Of a stretch of DNA of 64,000 nucleotides, positions 1-10,623 are shown piece after piece; position 1 is the first letter of the stretch; each line of letters starts with the position of its first letter. The stretch spans positions 1-64,000 of the forward strand of contig NJFT01000190.1 of NCBI GenBank assembly GCA_002221725.1, read 5' to 3'. A program made the position numbers and the translations under genes. This stretch comes from Scedosporium boydii. Lineage: Eukaryota; Ascomycota; Sordariomycetes; Microascales; Microascaceae. The notes under the pieces were generated by a model. That model was given only the letters and a program-made list of their open reading frames with translations, was not told the origin of the DNA and made no database searches.

Positions 1-61
1 TTTTTTTTTTACGTCAAAATCGTCGCGAGTTCTCTTGCTAACTACCGCTACCATCAAACAG

Positions 62-1878
62 CCTCTATCTTGTTTCCTTCTCCGACAAGCTTCTCGTAGA
101 CGTCCAGGGCAATCTCAACCCCTACGTGACCTCCTCATTCAACGAGCACGGCCTCACCCCGACCGTCAACATCGTCGCCTCCGTCATCGGCGCCACCTGC
201 AGTCTCACCATCGCCAAGATCGTCGACGTCTGGGGCCGTGTCGAGGGTTTCGTCGTGCTGCTCGCCATCAACCTCCTCGGCAACATTCTCAAGGCCGTCT
301 GCAAGAACATGTACACCTATGCCGCCGGCCACACGTTCTACTGGGTCGGCCATATTGGTCTCCTCTACGTTATCGACATTATGCTCGCCGACATGACGAC
401 GCTGAGGAATCGTATCATCATCTACGGCCTTAACGGCACGCCAACGATCGCGACCACTTTCGCCGGCCCCAAGATTGCCGAGCTGTTTTACAACGAGGTT
501 AACTTCCGCTGGGCGTTCGGTGCCTTCGCCATTATCCTTGTCGGCTTCTGCATTCCCGTCATTACTGTCTTGCTCTGGCACAAGCGCAGGGCTATTAATT
601 CTGGCCTTATTGTGAAGGAATCCTCTGGAAGGACTGCGCTCCAGTCCATCTGGTACTACATCGTTCAGTTTGATGGTAAGCGTAACGTCTTCAATTCCTT
701 AGGGAAAGAACCACGGAACAACGGAGCGGCAACGAAGTGTACTAATAATACGTGTTCCGACAGCTCTCGGGGTGATTCTTTCCACAGTTGGCTTCGTCCT
801 CATTCTCCTCCCCTTCAACTTGGCCTCAAACATCGGCAAGGGCTGGGGCGAAGGTCGCATGATTGCCATGGAAGTCATCGGTGTCGTTCTACTCGTCGCC
901 TTTGCTCTTTGGGAGAAATACTGGGCTCCCGTCCAAATGTTCCCGTTCAAGTTCCTAACCGATAGGACTATTATTGGCGCTTGCTTGCTTTACTTTTTCA
1001 TGTTTGTTTCCATCTTGTGAGTACACGCCTTGCCATTGTCATCTGAACCAAAATCTTCTCGAAAGCGCTCTCTGTGCTTCATTTCTTCCTCTTTTAGCTG
1101 ACACATAAACCATTTCAGCTGCTGGGATACGTACTATATCTCTTACCTCCAGGTTGCTCATGACCAGAGCATCAGCGCCTCCGGATATATCCTCAACTCC
1201 TTTGCCCTTACCTCGGCTTTTATCTCGCCCTTCATCGGCCTGTAAGTACCTCCCAAGCCCCTTCATTCAAATCGCGAATTGCAGACCGCTAATGCTGGAT
1301 TCTCCAGATTGATCCGATACACCGGTGACTTCAAGTGGTTCTCCTACGGTGGTATCCCCTTCGTCGCCCTCGGAACCGCCCTCCTCATCCACTTCCGCAA
1401 GCCCGAAACCCACGTCGGTCTCCTCGTCATGTGCCAGGTCCTCAACGGTATCGGCACCGGAATCTGGGCCATGTGCGGCGAGCTCGGCATCATGGCCAGC
1501 GTCTCCCACCAGGAAATCGCCGTCGCCATCGCCATCTTCTACCTCTTCGGGGGCATCGGCGCCTCTGTAGGCTTCGCCATTGCTGGTGGTATCTGGGTCA
1601 ACGTCCTTCCCAACCAGTTAATCAAGCACCTTCCCGATGACGCCAAGGATCAGTGGGCGGATATTTATGGCTCTCTTGTCATTCAGCAGGAGTGGCCCGT
1701 CGGTACCCCGATTCGCGACGGCATCATTGCTGCTTACGCTGACGTGCAGAGGAAGATGGTTATTGCTGGCTCGGCTTTCCTTCCTATTATGCTTATCTGC
1801 ATCTTCTTGTTTAAGAATATCAACGTCAGGAAGCTTGAGGAGGAGAAGGGCAAGCAGACTAAGGGTAACGTCTTCTAA
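62..1878 (+). CDS. Siderophore-iron MFS transporter, 5' truncated by the window edge
   Basis: Membrane importer of ferric siderophores (ARN/SIT/Mir type, 14-TM MFS). The visible exons are 62-675, 764-1016, 1119-1241 and 1308-1878; phases match at every junction and each intron has a CTAAC/CTAAT-like branch. The first visible exon follows an acceptor at 59-61, with a branch-like GCTAAC at 37-42, so the true start and the first transmembrane segments lie upstream of the window. Family-typical stretches are the NPYVTSSF segment near 117-140, the DALGVILSTVGF segment at the second exon junction, and the CWDTYYISYLQ loop after 1119. The C-terminus is a short charged tail. No siderophore synthesis gene is visible downstream. 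The assignment to the siderophore branch of MFS is confident; the substrate is not known. Confidence 0.9.
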
Positions 1879-2915
1879 GCAGGGACTGTGGTGTGTCGTC
1901 GTTTATCTTTGGATCCGGCGCGTGCAGCGATTGTTCGGATCGTGTTTTCCCTCCCGGACGTGGACGGCCTATTATCGTTCCGCTGACTATTTTTCTGTTA
2001 AATCGTTTCATTATTCTTCGTAGCAATGACGCATGACGTCTGATTCCATGTTGAGGAAGCGGTTGGCGTGTAGTAGCTAGCCTCTAAGGAGATACCCGTG
2101 TTTACCAGTTTCTTCTGTTTGTTGCTTTACACATCGATTGCCCTCGCCCACCCCCGATCGCCCACGGCCCCACACCACCCTGCTCAGGCTCACTCAGGCT
2201 CTATTCAGGACAAGCTCAGGAAAGCAGTCAAATCTGGTTTAGACCAATTGGGCAGTGCTTTACAATACCATAGATTTCTCAAATTGAAAAATATCAACTT
2301 TTCGCAAGGGAACAGTTTTTGGACCCCTAGGGCCCAGAAATAGGGCTCAATACACGCCTACCCACCTAATCAGGGAATCCTCTCATATAAGCCCAATTCT
2401 AGTTCCCTAATACTCTCCACTTCTTCTCAACTTTCATCTTTCTAGTTCCCCTTCCCTACCCATTTCAAACATAGACTATTTCTATTCTTTATCAGCACCT
2501 TTCACGCTTAGATTTAGCTTTTACTACCCCTAAGATAGCTCACAGTATATTACTACTATCCTACTAACTACCACCTATTCTCCTTACGAGCCGCCCTGGG
2601 AGGAACATCGAGACGACTTAAGAGGTCCCTTGTGCTTGTAAGGCGATTGGTCGACCCTTGTGTACAACTCATGAGGTATCCGCCGTAAACGGAGCTCTAG
2701 GCGGGGTTACTGCGCAAAATGCCGCTGTGGCGTCCAATAAAATGCACATGGACCGCCGATCCCTAATGGTAAGCTTAACTAGAGCTACCACCCATAAATA
2801 CTGAGTGTCGTCTCCAGAACGTATATCGCGGCCCTATTGCTTTATTATTCTGTCCGTTCTCCGTTACTTTTCTGAACAACCACCACTCGAAGGACGCATA
2901 TCTCCATGTTACAAT
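1879..2915. other. Intergenic, no recognised gene
   Basis: AT-rich stretch. It contains a T/C-rich region around 2390-2580 that could be the promoter or 5' leader of the downstream gene. An open frame at 2098-2343 begins at GTG and resembles nothing I know; I do not call it. Confidence 0.5.
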
Positions 2916-5453
2916 ATGGCCTCCACCTCTGACACCGACTGTTCTCTCAACACCACTGAGTGCATTCTCAGCACACTATTAAGCATCCTAGACGAAGTGC
3001 AGGAGCAAAATGCCGAGTACAATTGGGACCCGCTTACCTTCGCATTCACCGTCGTCATTGGCATCGTTGCCATCTTTTTCGCCGGCCTTACCATCGTGCA
3101 AGCTCTCTTTGCCGCTGGTCCTGGCCGACTCAAGTCTAGTCATTATGCTATAGGGCCGTGGGCCAAGTTCACGCGGCACCAATTCGACTGGCAAGAATTG
3201 AGGTTCCGCTCTGTTGCCGAGACGCCGGTCATCGTATTTCCGCACGAGGACGGCCCAAAATATAACCATGCTTATTCCACTACTGAGTTGTCCGAATACA
3301 AACCCGCCGGTTGGAATGACTTGCTGTCGCGCTTGAGCCTGGACAACCCTGACTTGTGGGGCAGGAAGCCCATTGGTGCCGATCAACTGCCCCAAGAGCT
3401 GCCGGCTGCCCCGGCGTATGGAAGTGTTGCCGCCATCATGACCCTAGCTATCGTGCAATCAGGAGGCCGCTGTCAGATCACAACCGATAATGAAAGTCAA
3501 TTCTCCATGATTCGTGGGGAGACGTTCCAGCTCCGAATGAAGACCCACGCTCTCCTGGGCACCATTGCGACGTTCGAGACCTATCCCAAACCCAGCCCAA
3601 TGGCCAATAATGAGATGCCGGTAAGGGGCTATCTCCATTTCCAGATCCGGCATTCACTGGGGTTCATACCCTTCAACATGACCGGGGAAGAACAAGCTGG
3701 GCCGAATGAGCTGGCGAGCAGTCGTGACGGCTGGTTATTGCTAGTTGAGCCGGAAAGCTGCGCCCCCGGAGTTCGCTTGAGCATAGATATGACTTTGTAC
3801 GGAAGGCAAGAGCAAAGTTCAAGGATCCTGAAATTTATGCAGCGGGCGGCATTGAGAAGACGGGAAGCCCAAGACCAACCGAGAAGTCCGCTTTGCAGGA
3901 TAGGGAGTTATCAGTCGCCCGATTGCTGTGGCTACCAAGATGAGTCGACCGATAATGCCGGGGAGGAATCACAAACAATCCCCTTGCCGGCTATTACCCG
4001 TCTCGCGCTCGAGTCCCGGTGCCCCCTAGGTCTTATGATCGGTTCCCCCCTAATCATTCTCGACGATAAACGTAATCTCTGTCCAATTGCCAGCTTTCCC
4101 TCATGTCAGGCAGAGTTGCACCTAAAGGGACAGATTCTCGTGCTGCAGAGTAGGTTCTGGTCCCAGGCTGCCTTACCTAGCCTGGTACCCGTACCAACCC
4201 GGCTTTTGTCTCGGTGGAAATTCCCCGACGGGGGAGAGGAGCAAGTGGCGAAGTGGCCCACCATCCCTTCAGCGCTGCCCTCAAGCAGTTTCATACTCAT
4301 TGACTTGGCATACGAGCACTGCATTTCGTTTCTCAAAACAGGAAGCATTGCATCTATGAGCCCTACTTCGAATGACCAACTATGTCTAGCTCTACAGGTG
4401 GCTCTTGTCGACGGCTGGCTTGAAAAAAACGCGCCGCGCGACATGGTGTGTAGGCAGGTAACGCTTAGTACGGTAACGGCTTTAATGCATAATATCCTGC
4501 TTGACGACGCGCATTCGCCACCAGAACCTTCCATTGCCAGCGCGGGCCAGTTGAACGAGCGGTATCCAGCAAAGAGCGAATTCAAGTCACCTTCTTTGCA
4601 CGAGAAACTGGTCAGGGTCATACTCTGGTTCCAACGATGCTCTACATCGCTTGAATTCTCTTTCAACAATGGAATGGCTACCTCAAGCAAGTTCGGCAAG
4701 TTTCTAGAGCGATGTAAATATCTGAATCAAGAGATGAAAGAGATAGACGCTGAGAATAGCCGCTTAAGTGCAAGACGAGCAGAATGGGCACCAGAAGGTC
4801 CTGTGGATGCCGAAACGCAATGTAAGGAGAATGGGCACGAAGTAGCGGTGCCGAGCACGTCCGACGACGTCGAATCCGGAGTCGTAACCGCCCAGGTATC
4901 CGAGCTGCCCTCGTTGCTTAGGGAGGTGTTGGAGACTGAAACGTTAGTTAGAGACATGGCGCAGCTGAACACTCGGATGGAATCGTTGAAGAAGGAAACA
5001 GAAGGTTTGATGTCTCACGCCGGTGTGATTCTCCTTGAGAGGAAGGAAATAATGGGACGACTCACGGGCTCAAAGCGAGGGGAGGAGGATCCGATTCAAC
5101 GTGCAGAGATGTTCATGAATCTTCAGGAGACCGCCAAGGCAATGGGAATGGCCATCCACTCTGATGTCCGCTCAGTTATAGAGCAAGTGAGTGAGCGTCT
5201 ACGAACGCATTCAACTCTTGAGGATGTCCTACTACTGTTGTATAACGCTATCAGGATCTGGGAAGTGGAGCCATCCAAGGCCTCACCGATGTCACCAGAT
5301 GATGTCTTCATCATTCCCTCTGAGGATATACACCCCTTGGATGATGTTTTCATATACCGGGCTTTACTGATGGCCACACTATTGTCGCTACCTGTCGACA
5401 ATAGCGTGCTTCTCAAAGACGACATATACCAGCAGGTCATTCCTTTCTTGTAG
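2916..5453 (+). CDS. Large single-pass membrane protein of unknown function
   Basis: Intronless 845-aa protein. The open frame extends upstream to 2805 but only with GTG; the first in-frame ATG is 2916. Visible features are one hydrophobic segment at about residues 41-66, followed by a basic/glycine stretch (AAGPGRLKSS) and a long soluble region with no domain I recognise. Two helical, coiled-coil-like stretches lie near residues 600-620 and 670-715. There is no signal peptide ahead of the TM. Similar TM-plus-AAGPGRLKSS proteins are, from memory, common lineage-specific proteins in Pezizomycotina with no assigned role. It stands alone; the next unit is a decayed HET gene on the other strand. 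The length of the uninterrupted frame argues that it is a real gene. Confidence 0.75.
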   Translation: MASTSDTDCSLNTTECILSTLLSILDEVQEQNAEYNWDPLTFAFTVVIGIVAIFFAGLTIVQALFAAGPGRLKSSHYAIGPWAKFTRHQFDWQELRFRSVAETPVIVFPHEDGPKYNHAYSTTELSEYKPAGWNDLLSRLSLDNPDLWGRKPIGADQLPQELPAAPAYGSVAAIMTLAIVQSGGRCQITTDNESQFSMIRGETFQLRMKTHALLGTIATFETYPKPSPMANNEMPVRGYLHFQIRHSLGFIPFNMTGEEQAGPNELASSRDGWLLLVEPESCAPGVRLSIDMTLYGRQEQSSRILKFMQRAALRRREAQDQPRSPLCRIGSYQSPDCCGYQDESTDNAGEESQTIPLPAITRLALESRCPLGLMIGSPLIILDDKRNLCPIASFPSCQAELHLKGQILVLQSRFWSQAALPSLVPVPTRLLSRWKFPDGGEEQVAKWPTIPSALPSSSFILIDLAYEHCISFLKTGSIASMSPTSNDQLCLALQVALVDGWLEKNAPRDMVCRQVTLSTVTALMHNILLDDAHSPPEPSIASAGQLNERYPAKSEFKSPSLHEKLVRVILWFQRCSTSLEFSFNNGMATSSKFGKFLERCKYLNQEMKEIDAENSRLSARRAEWAPEGPVDAETQCKENGHEVAVPSTSDDVESGVVTAQVSELPSLLREVLETETLVRDMAQLNTRMESLKKETEGLMSHAGVILLERKEIMGRLTGSKRGEEDPIQRAEMFMNLQETAKAMGMAIHSDVRSVIEQVSERLRTHSTLEDVLLLLYNAIRIWEVEPSKASPMSPDDVFIIPSEDIHPLDDVFIYRALLMATLLSLPVDNSVLLKDDIYQQVIPFL

Positions 5454-5829
5454 CTAGTTTCTTAGCAATAGAATGGGGTTTCGCTGACTCTAGACGTAGT
5501 ATTAACTGGTTACGAGATACAGCAGGGGTCCCGTTAGCTGCAAGCGTACAGAGAATGCCGAAGTCGACTTTGATTCGCCAAAGTCGTTCGTCAGTTACTG
5601 AAACTCATTACTATGTAGGATTGGTATTTAAGCCACCAGAAAGAAATAGCCTCGAGCAGGCCGCCTCCTTCTTCCCCCGTACCACAACGGCCGCAAGCCT
5701 ATTCGCAAGGCATCCCCTTATTGTCGGAGAACGGCGCAATAGTCGGATCCCTCCACTCAGAGGCAGTATTAACTTGCCTGCACTAGGCAGTAGTGTCAAC
5801 TACTCGTGTTGGGAATCCAGCACGAGTCG
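5454..5829. other. Intergenic, nothing recognised
   Basis: Open frames on both strands at 5555-5857 have no recognisable motif. The minus strand may continue the tail of the HET relic at 5830-6510. Confidence 0.4.
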
Positions 5830-6510
5830 TGGGTTCTCCCAGAGATGTTCTACCTAAGGTCCAGCGAGGGCATATACGAGTTGAGAGGTATCGGATTATT
5901 CGAAGCCAGATGTGGCTGCCTTAAAATTTTGATCAAGCCCCTGGTAAAGGAGGATCTCAATTGGGAATCTCTGCTCGGCAACTGCATGGCGCTGAATAGT
6001 GACGGTCTATCGTGGACGCCTGGCCTTAACGGGAGGATTTTCTTCGGGCGGACTTGGGTGGTCCAAACAGTGCGGTCCACCGCAGAGAGACGCCGGCAGC
6101 CTGAACGCAGTCGCTTGCTTTGAGAAAGACGACAACCTCTTAGCGGCCAGTGGAGTTGGTCATTCAGCTTTATCTAATGGACAGAGGAGGATGAGGCTAT
6201 CGAATTCTCCACATGTGGTTGGGCCCACGACAGCGCAAGCTCCGTGTCTTGAGTCGACAGGCCGAGCCGCACAACTTCGGATTCGGCCTCGGAGTATATC
6301 CGTCCCATCGTGGGGACTTGAAAATTCTTTCTCCAGAATATCACCTTGATTGATGCAAATGGCGTCCACCAATGATCTCTCGGCTCCTTTGATGCCGGAT
6401 ATGTTGTAGCGCAGCCTCGAGGTTGGTTATAACTGGTAATGCCTCCCTGTCGATGAGTATGTCCTCGGTAAAGAAGTATCGCTCCATACGTATGATAATG
6501 GGTGTAATTG
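5830..6510 (-). pseudogene. HET-domain (heterokaryon incompatibility) gene relic
   Basis: The minus strand holds the HET signature motifs in the right order but in different frames. PLSYVWSD lies at about 6480-6505, LPVITNLEAALQHIRH at about 6395-6445, VDAICINQGD at about 6342-6371, and then QVPTMGRIYSEAESEVV with VRLGLSTQDTELALSW at about 6200-6325. A piece reading LVYALAG, matching the usual DPRDKVYALLGL motif, lies at about 5855-5880. Small indels near 6470, 6395 and 6320 break the frame, and no start or continuous reading frame survives. HET domains trigger cell death on non-self fusion in fungi; this copy cannot encode one. Confidence is high that it is a HET remnant, low for exact limits. 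Confidence 0.8.
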
Positions 6511-7059
6511 TGGCTTATTAATGAGGGAGATGCGGTGCTAAGAGAGTAGTGAAGTTTAAGGGAATTATCGCGTGCCCGAAGCTTCGTGAGATTGGCAGTC
6601 TACCGTCTACCATTAGGACCTCAGTTGAAATTGTCGCGGCCGCTCCCTTGGCCCCTATGGGATGGGGTAAAGCTGCTGCTGCGGATGAGATGGATGAGAA
6701 ATAAAGTCCTTGTCGGCTGTGCGCGCTTAGTTTTGGTGCTGTGGGCGGAGTAAGATGCAGGGTTAGGAAATAGATTATTGACAATGGATGCAGAGAATAA
6801 CTGTATTTATTGGAGGCGGATCAACTCCCGATCGTGCAAGGGTCTCAATGGATCGAGGCTTCATTCGTCCCAACCGCGCGCATTTGGGTTCTCTACAATT
6901 AAAAATATTGACTGATGCGAACTAGGTGGTCCGCTAGAACTTCGAGCGGCAGCACCCTTAAGGGAAACTCAGATTCGATGTTGTGAAACGCTACATTTGA
7001 GTGCAGGTCACTTGGGGAATCTGGAATATAGATGAGGCTCGGGCTTACCGTCAAGTTAG
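6511..7059. other. Intergenic between two gene relics
   Basis: No gene recognised. The minus strand upstream of 6510 may hold the lost 5' end of the HET relic. The plus strand around 6990-7060 may hold further decayed carrier sequence. Confidence 0.4.
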
Positions 7060-7836
7060 TGCAACGTATACTTCTACGAAACAGTTTTTGCGAATCTCGA
7101 GGCCCATGGCGATGTAGACAAGCTGGCAGCGAGGTCGAAATTCATTGTCGGGGGCATCTTAGGGATGGTTACACAGTGAGTATTGTCATTTCCTATATGC
7201 CGATGTTAGGAGGCATTGAACTTATTAACCTAGGTTCTCCGTATACCCTATCTATACGCTCAAGTTCTGGTAAGCTGACATGACTGTTACAAGTTGTGGA
7301 AATGCTCATGAAAAATAAGGTTATAATGCGAAAGCCTCGAGCGCGGCCCTGGGACAAGAAGCCTCCTCGCACACGCTGCTACTGCGATGCACAGAAATGG
7401 AGGTGTTCATGCATGGTATCGTGGCTTGCCGCTGGTGCTCCTGGGAATGCTTCCTTATAGTGCCATCGACATGAGCACTTTTGAGTTATTGAAGGGAGCC
7501 TACAAGGTTTATCTAGCAGAGACGACAGGTGCTAACGAAGAGGATGTTTAGCTCGGTAGTGGCGCTATAGGAGTTATCGGGGCGGTATCAGGCTCATTGG
7601 GCGCCGCGATGGTTTATCCGCTCAATGTATTCCGCACCCGCTTGCAAGTCTAGGTCACTCCTATGCACCGTCCTGTTTATGCCGGCATCTGGGATGTTGT
7701 CAACAAGACATTGAGGAACGAGGGTGTCCGAGGCATGTATAAGTGCCTTTTACCCAACCTAGCAAAGGTCGGCCCTGCTCTCAGCATCACGTGGATAGCA
7801 TACGAAGACGGGAAACAGTTGTTCAAGTTGTCCTGA
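7060..7836 (+). pseudogene. Mitochondrial carrier relic (SCaMC/SAL1-like), three C-to-T type stops
   Basis: Reading the plus strand gives successive pieces of a calcium-regulated mitochondrial solute carrier: VFANLEAHGDVDKLAARSKF, FIVGGILGMVTQ, AWYRGLPLVLLGMLPYSAID, GSLGAAMVYPLNVFRTRLQV and VRGMYKCLLPNLAKVGPALS. The carrier signature Px[DN]xxRTR and the GMYKG-like repeat end are recognisable. In the main frame three stops interrupt it: TAA at 7324-7326, TAG at 7549-7551 and TAG at 7651-7653. Each stands where the family has, or plausibly has, glutamine (CAA/CAG), so each could be one C-to-T change. A terminal TGA lies at 7834-7836. The EF-hand N-terminal part and the first carrier repeat are missing. 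Confidence 0.85.
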
Positions 7837-8761
7837 CTTGATGGTTTTAAGTTGAAGTGGGAGAACCGAACAGATCCTCTAGAAGGGGCGAGGAGATGCT
7901 GTGGTGTAAATGCAGGACTCGCCTGGCTCATCTCGCTGATTTGTGGAGGAAGAAACTGGTTGAAATTAGTTGAATCTAGCTCACTCTAATGCGTTTATGC
8001 ACCATGGACGCCGTCTTTCCGCAATATTGATCGATTTCTTTTGAGGGACTAGAGGAGGTCAATCTCGTTCGTATTCCTAGGTTCTGCTACAAGATTTACG
8101 ATCTCCTCTTAATCCTGTTTAGTAGTTAGGCAAGAAGACGGGAAGAGAAGACACATGAAATGCAGAGTAGTGCTAGTGGATCATGGGACTTTTCTCGTAT
8201 CATGTCCGCCACAGCCCCACGGCTCGACACTGGAGCGGATATAGCCGCCTCGATGGTCGTATCTTGGGGTACGCGGGGGACGTTTGCCGTATGGCAACAA
8301 GTATCGAATGGGTCGCTTGGAGGTTGGTCGAAACCTACGGCCCCGTTCATGCGATCTGGCCCTGACCAGCCGACCACGTTGGTGGAGGAGTCATTCGAGG
8401 CTTTAAAGGCTGAGACTGAATCCAAAAGGAACTAGGGTCAGGTTTATCAAGTCTCGTAAATTTAGGTTCAAGGAGGTCGGATTTTTGATGTGGGCAAATC
8501 TAGTAATACATTCGGTTCGAACTATTTTCTACACCAGCCTCTCCCCTTCCCTTGGCATGAACTTCTCTAATCTCGATCAATCTCTCCCTTTATGCAAAGC
8601 CTTTATATCACCCTGGTCTCATACTCCATCTGATTTCAGAATCTATATGCTCCCTTTTCTTTCTCAGCTCTAATCACGACGAAAACGGCGATGTCGCAGT
8701 TTCAGCGATAACCGCTCTTAGAGGCGAGACACTCATGGTGGCAGCCATTGCGCAGGAGTCA
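7837..8761. other. Intergenic, unassigned open frames
   Basis: Open frames overlap on both strands at 8126-8435 without any motif I recognise. The stretch also holds the 3' side of the transporter at 8762. Confidence 0.4.
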
Positions 8762-10259
8762 TCAGACTTTCTCCCACAGTCTACCTTTGGTCAGGTACAG
8801 TCTGGCAGCGAGATAGAACGCAGTTCCAGCACCAAGCAAGCATCCAGTAAAAACTTGGAGCTTCCAATAGCTGCCGTCTGCTCCCGAGATTAAGGCACCC
8901 CCGATTGGGCTGCCAGCGAGGGCAGCCACAGACATGAACGCGTACATGGTCCCGGAATGGGTGCCGATCTCCTTGAGGTCTGAAATGTGCGCTACTAAAG
9001 CCGGGCTGATGGCTGTATAAGTGCCGGAACTGAACCCAAACCAGGCGGCAAAAGCGATGGCTGACCCAGGACTATGCCCTGGCAGCCACAATGCCAGCAC
9101 GAATATGGTCGAAAGAGTCGCGGCCGCCATTGACACGTTGAAACTCCCAACTTTGTCTGCTATGTATCCCGGTAGAATACGCCCAATTCCGCTGTTGCAG
9201 TCAATATCATGTGTCCCTAGGCATTGAAAAGGGTAAATCGACGCCTTCTGCGAAAGGGTATAGATACGGGGTGCCCAGATTTGTACTCACCTCGCCGCAT
9301 TGAAGATTGAGACCAGGTACCCAGCCATATTATCTGACAGGCCGACATATTCACCGTACGTTACCATGAATGTAATGGGGATGAACATGCCCATGGAGTA
9401 GAAGAAGCCCGCCAAGGAGGTTAACACAAAAGAGAGCGATGTAAAGGGGCGGAGATAGGCCATGATGCCGGTCTCCCTTGGTTGAGGCGGGACTCGTGAT
9501 CGAACGGTCAGATTTGTCAAGAGAAGCAGGGCGAAGAAGAGAAAAGCGCAGACACGCATCGTCCACCCAAACCCAATACGCGGTATCAAGCGATTGACCA
9601 AAATAGGCAAGATAGTGCCGCCGAGACTCGAGCCGCTAGCCGTGATTCCCAGGGCCAGAGCACGCTTTTGTCGGAACCAGGTAGTGACGCAGCTGAAGGA
9701 CGGATACAGAACCATGCTTGCGCCCAGGGGGCTGCAAATCGCCTGGGACAGGATGAACTGGTAGTACCGAGACGATATCGAGGCCATCATTAAACCAAAA
9801 ACGTGTAGCAGTGTCCCCACGAGGAGAAGGTAGCGCGGGCCGAAATTGTCAAATGCTCGCCCCACGAAAGGTCCCTGAGTCATAGCTTGAGCACACGTAA
9901 ACTAACACAAAAAGACTTGAAGTCGAGACCTACGGCGATGAACATCATAAACATTGACAAGGCCGGAATCCATGAAACAGTGCTGGGTGACAAGTCCCGC
10001 AACTGGTTTGCCTCGTAGTATGCCTGAAAAACGCCGACGCCTGCCCTTACATGTTAGCGATTCGGAGTCTTATATTCCAGACAGAAACATGGGGGGAAAT
10101 TGTCGCACAGTTGGTCCAACCGAAGCTGACGAAAAGTCCACAAAAAGCCCCCAAGACAACCAACCAAGCCTTCAACCCTCCATCTGGGAATTCGGTATTA
10201 GGCTTGGGTGGCTCCGGGTTCGGTTCGTCGACCCTTGGCTCTTTAGTGTCTGGGTCCAT
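8762..10259 (-). CDS. MFS monocarboxylate-transporter-like protein
   Basis: 423-aa, 12-TM-type major facilitator of the fungal MCT/riboflavin (MCH) group. Exons on the minus strand are 10259-10109, 10040-9934, 9874-9291 and 9191-8762; phases match and the introns are 68, 59 and 99 nt. The N-terminus is short, acidic and proline-rich, followed by the family-typical [16 protein letters not shown] segment. FGWTNC joins [17 protein letters not shown] across the first intron, and [18 protein letters not shown] follows the second. The protein probably sits in the plasma membrane and moves a small organic acid, but the substrate cannot be read from sequence. It is head-to-head with the Zn2Cys6 factor that starts at 10624, a common transporter/regulator arrangement. 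Confidence 0.88.
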
Positions 10260-10623
10260 GGCAGTTCTGTTAATCGTGTGTAGAAGTTGCTTTGATCGAA
10301 GAAAAGGATAACGAAATAGACGCAAATTATATTATATCAGCGAAGAGAGTCAAAAGGATACTGAGAATGTATGGCGTGAGTCACTGCAAAACTTTCGAGG
10401 ACAACATGCCGATATAAATGGCCGATGCTGGATATTGTCTCTGCGTCTCTGCGGCCCTGGCTGAAATTATCCTCGCCAGAAATGCATCTAACTCGTCGAC
10501 GGGAGGGCGCGAAGTGGAGGCTCCGCGGAGGCCCGAGTCGGCCAATGGCAGCGGATCTTCTCCGTGGGGCTATACCAACGTTGAGTCAGTGCCTCCTCTT
10601 TAGCAAGCCGCTCGGGGGTCCGA
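10260..10623. promoter_or_regulatory. Divergent promoter between MFS transporter and Zn2Cys6 factor
   Basis: 364 bp separate the two start codons (10259 minus, 10624 plus), so the genes must share a bidirectional control region. CGG-bearing stretches of the kind bound by Zn2Cys6 factors occur around 10500-10615 (for example CTCGGGGGTCCG), but no clear spaced CGG pair stands out. Confidence 0.6.

Noticed and set aside
2098..2343. Open frame that looks like a secreted small protein
   Set aside because: It begins with GTG rather than ATG, has no support and lies in AT-rich DNA.
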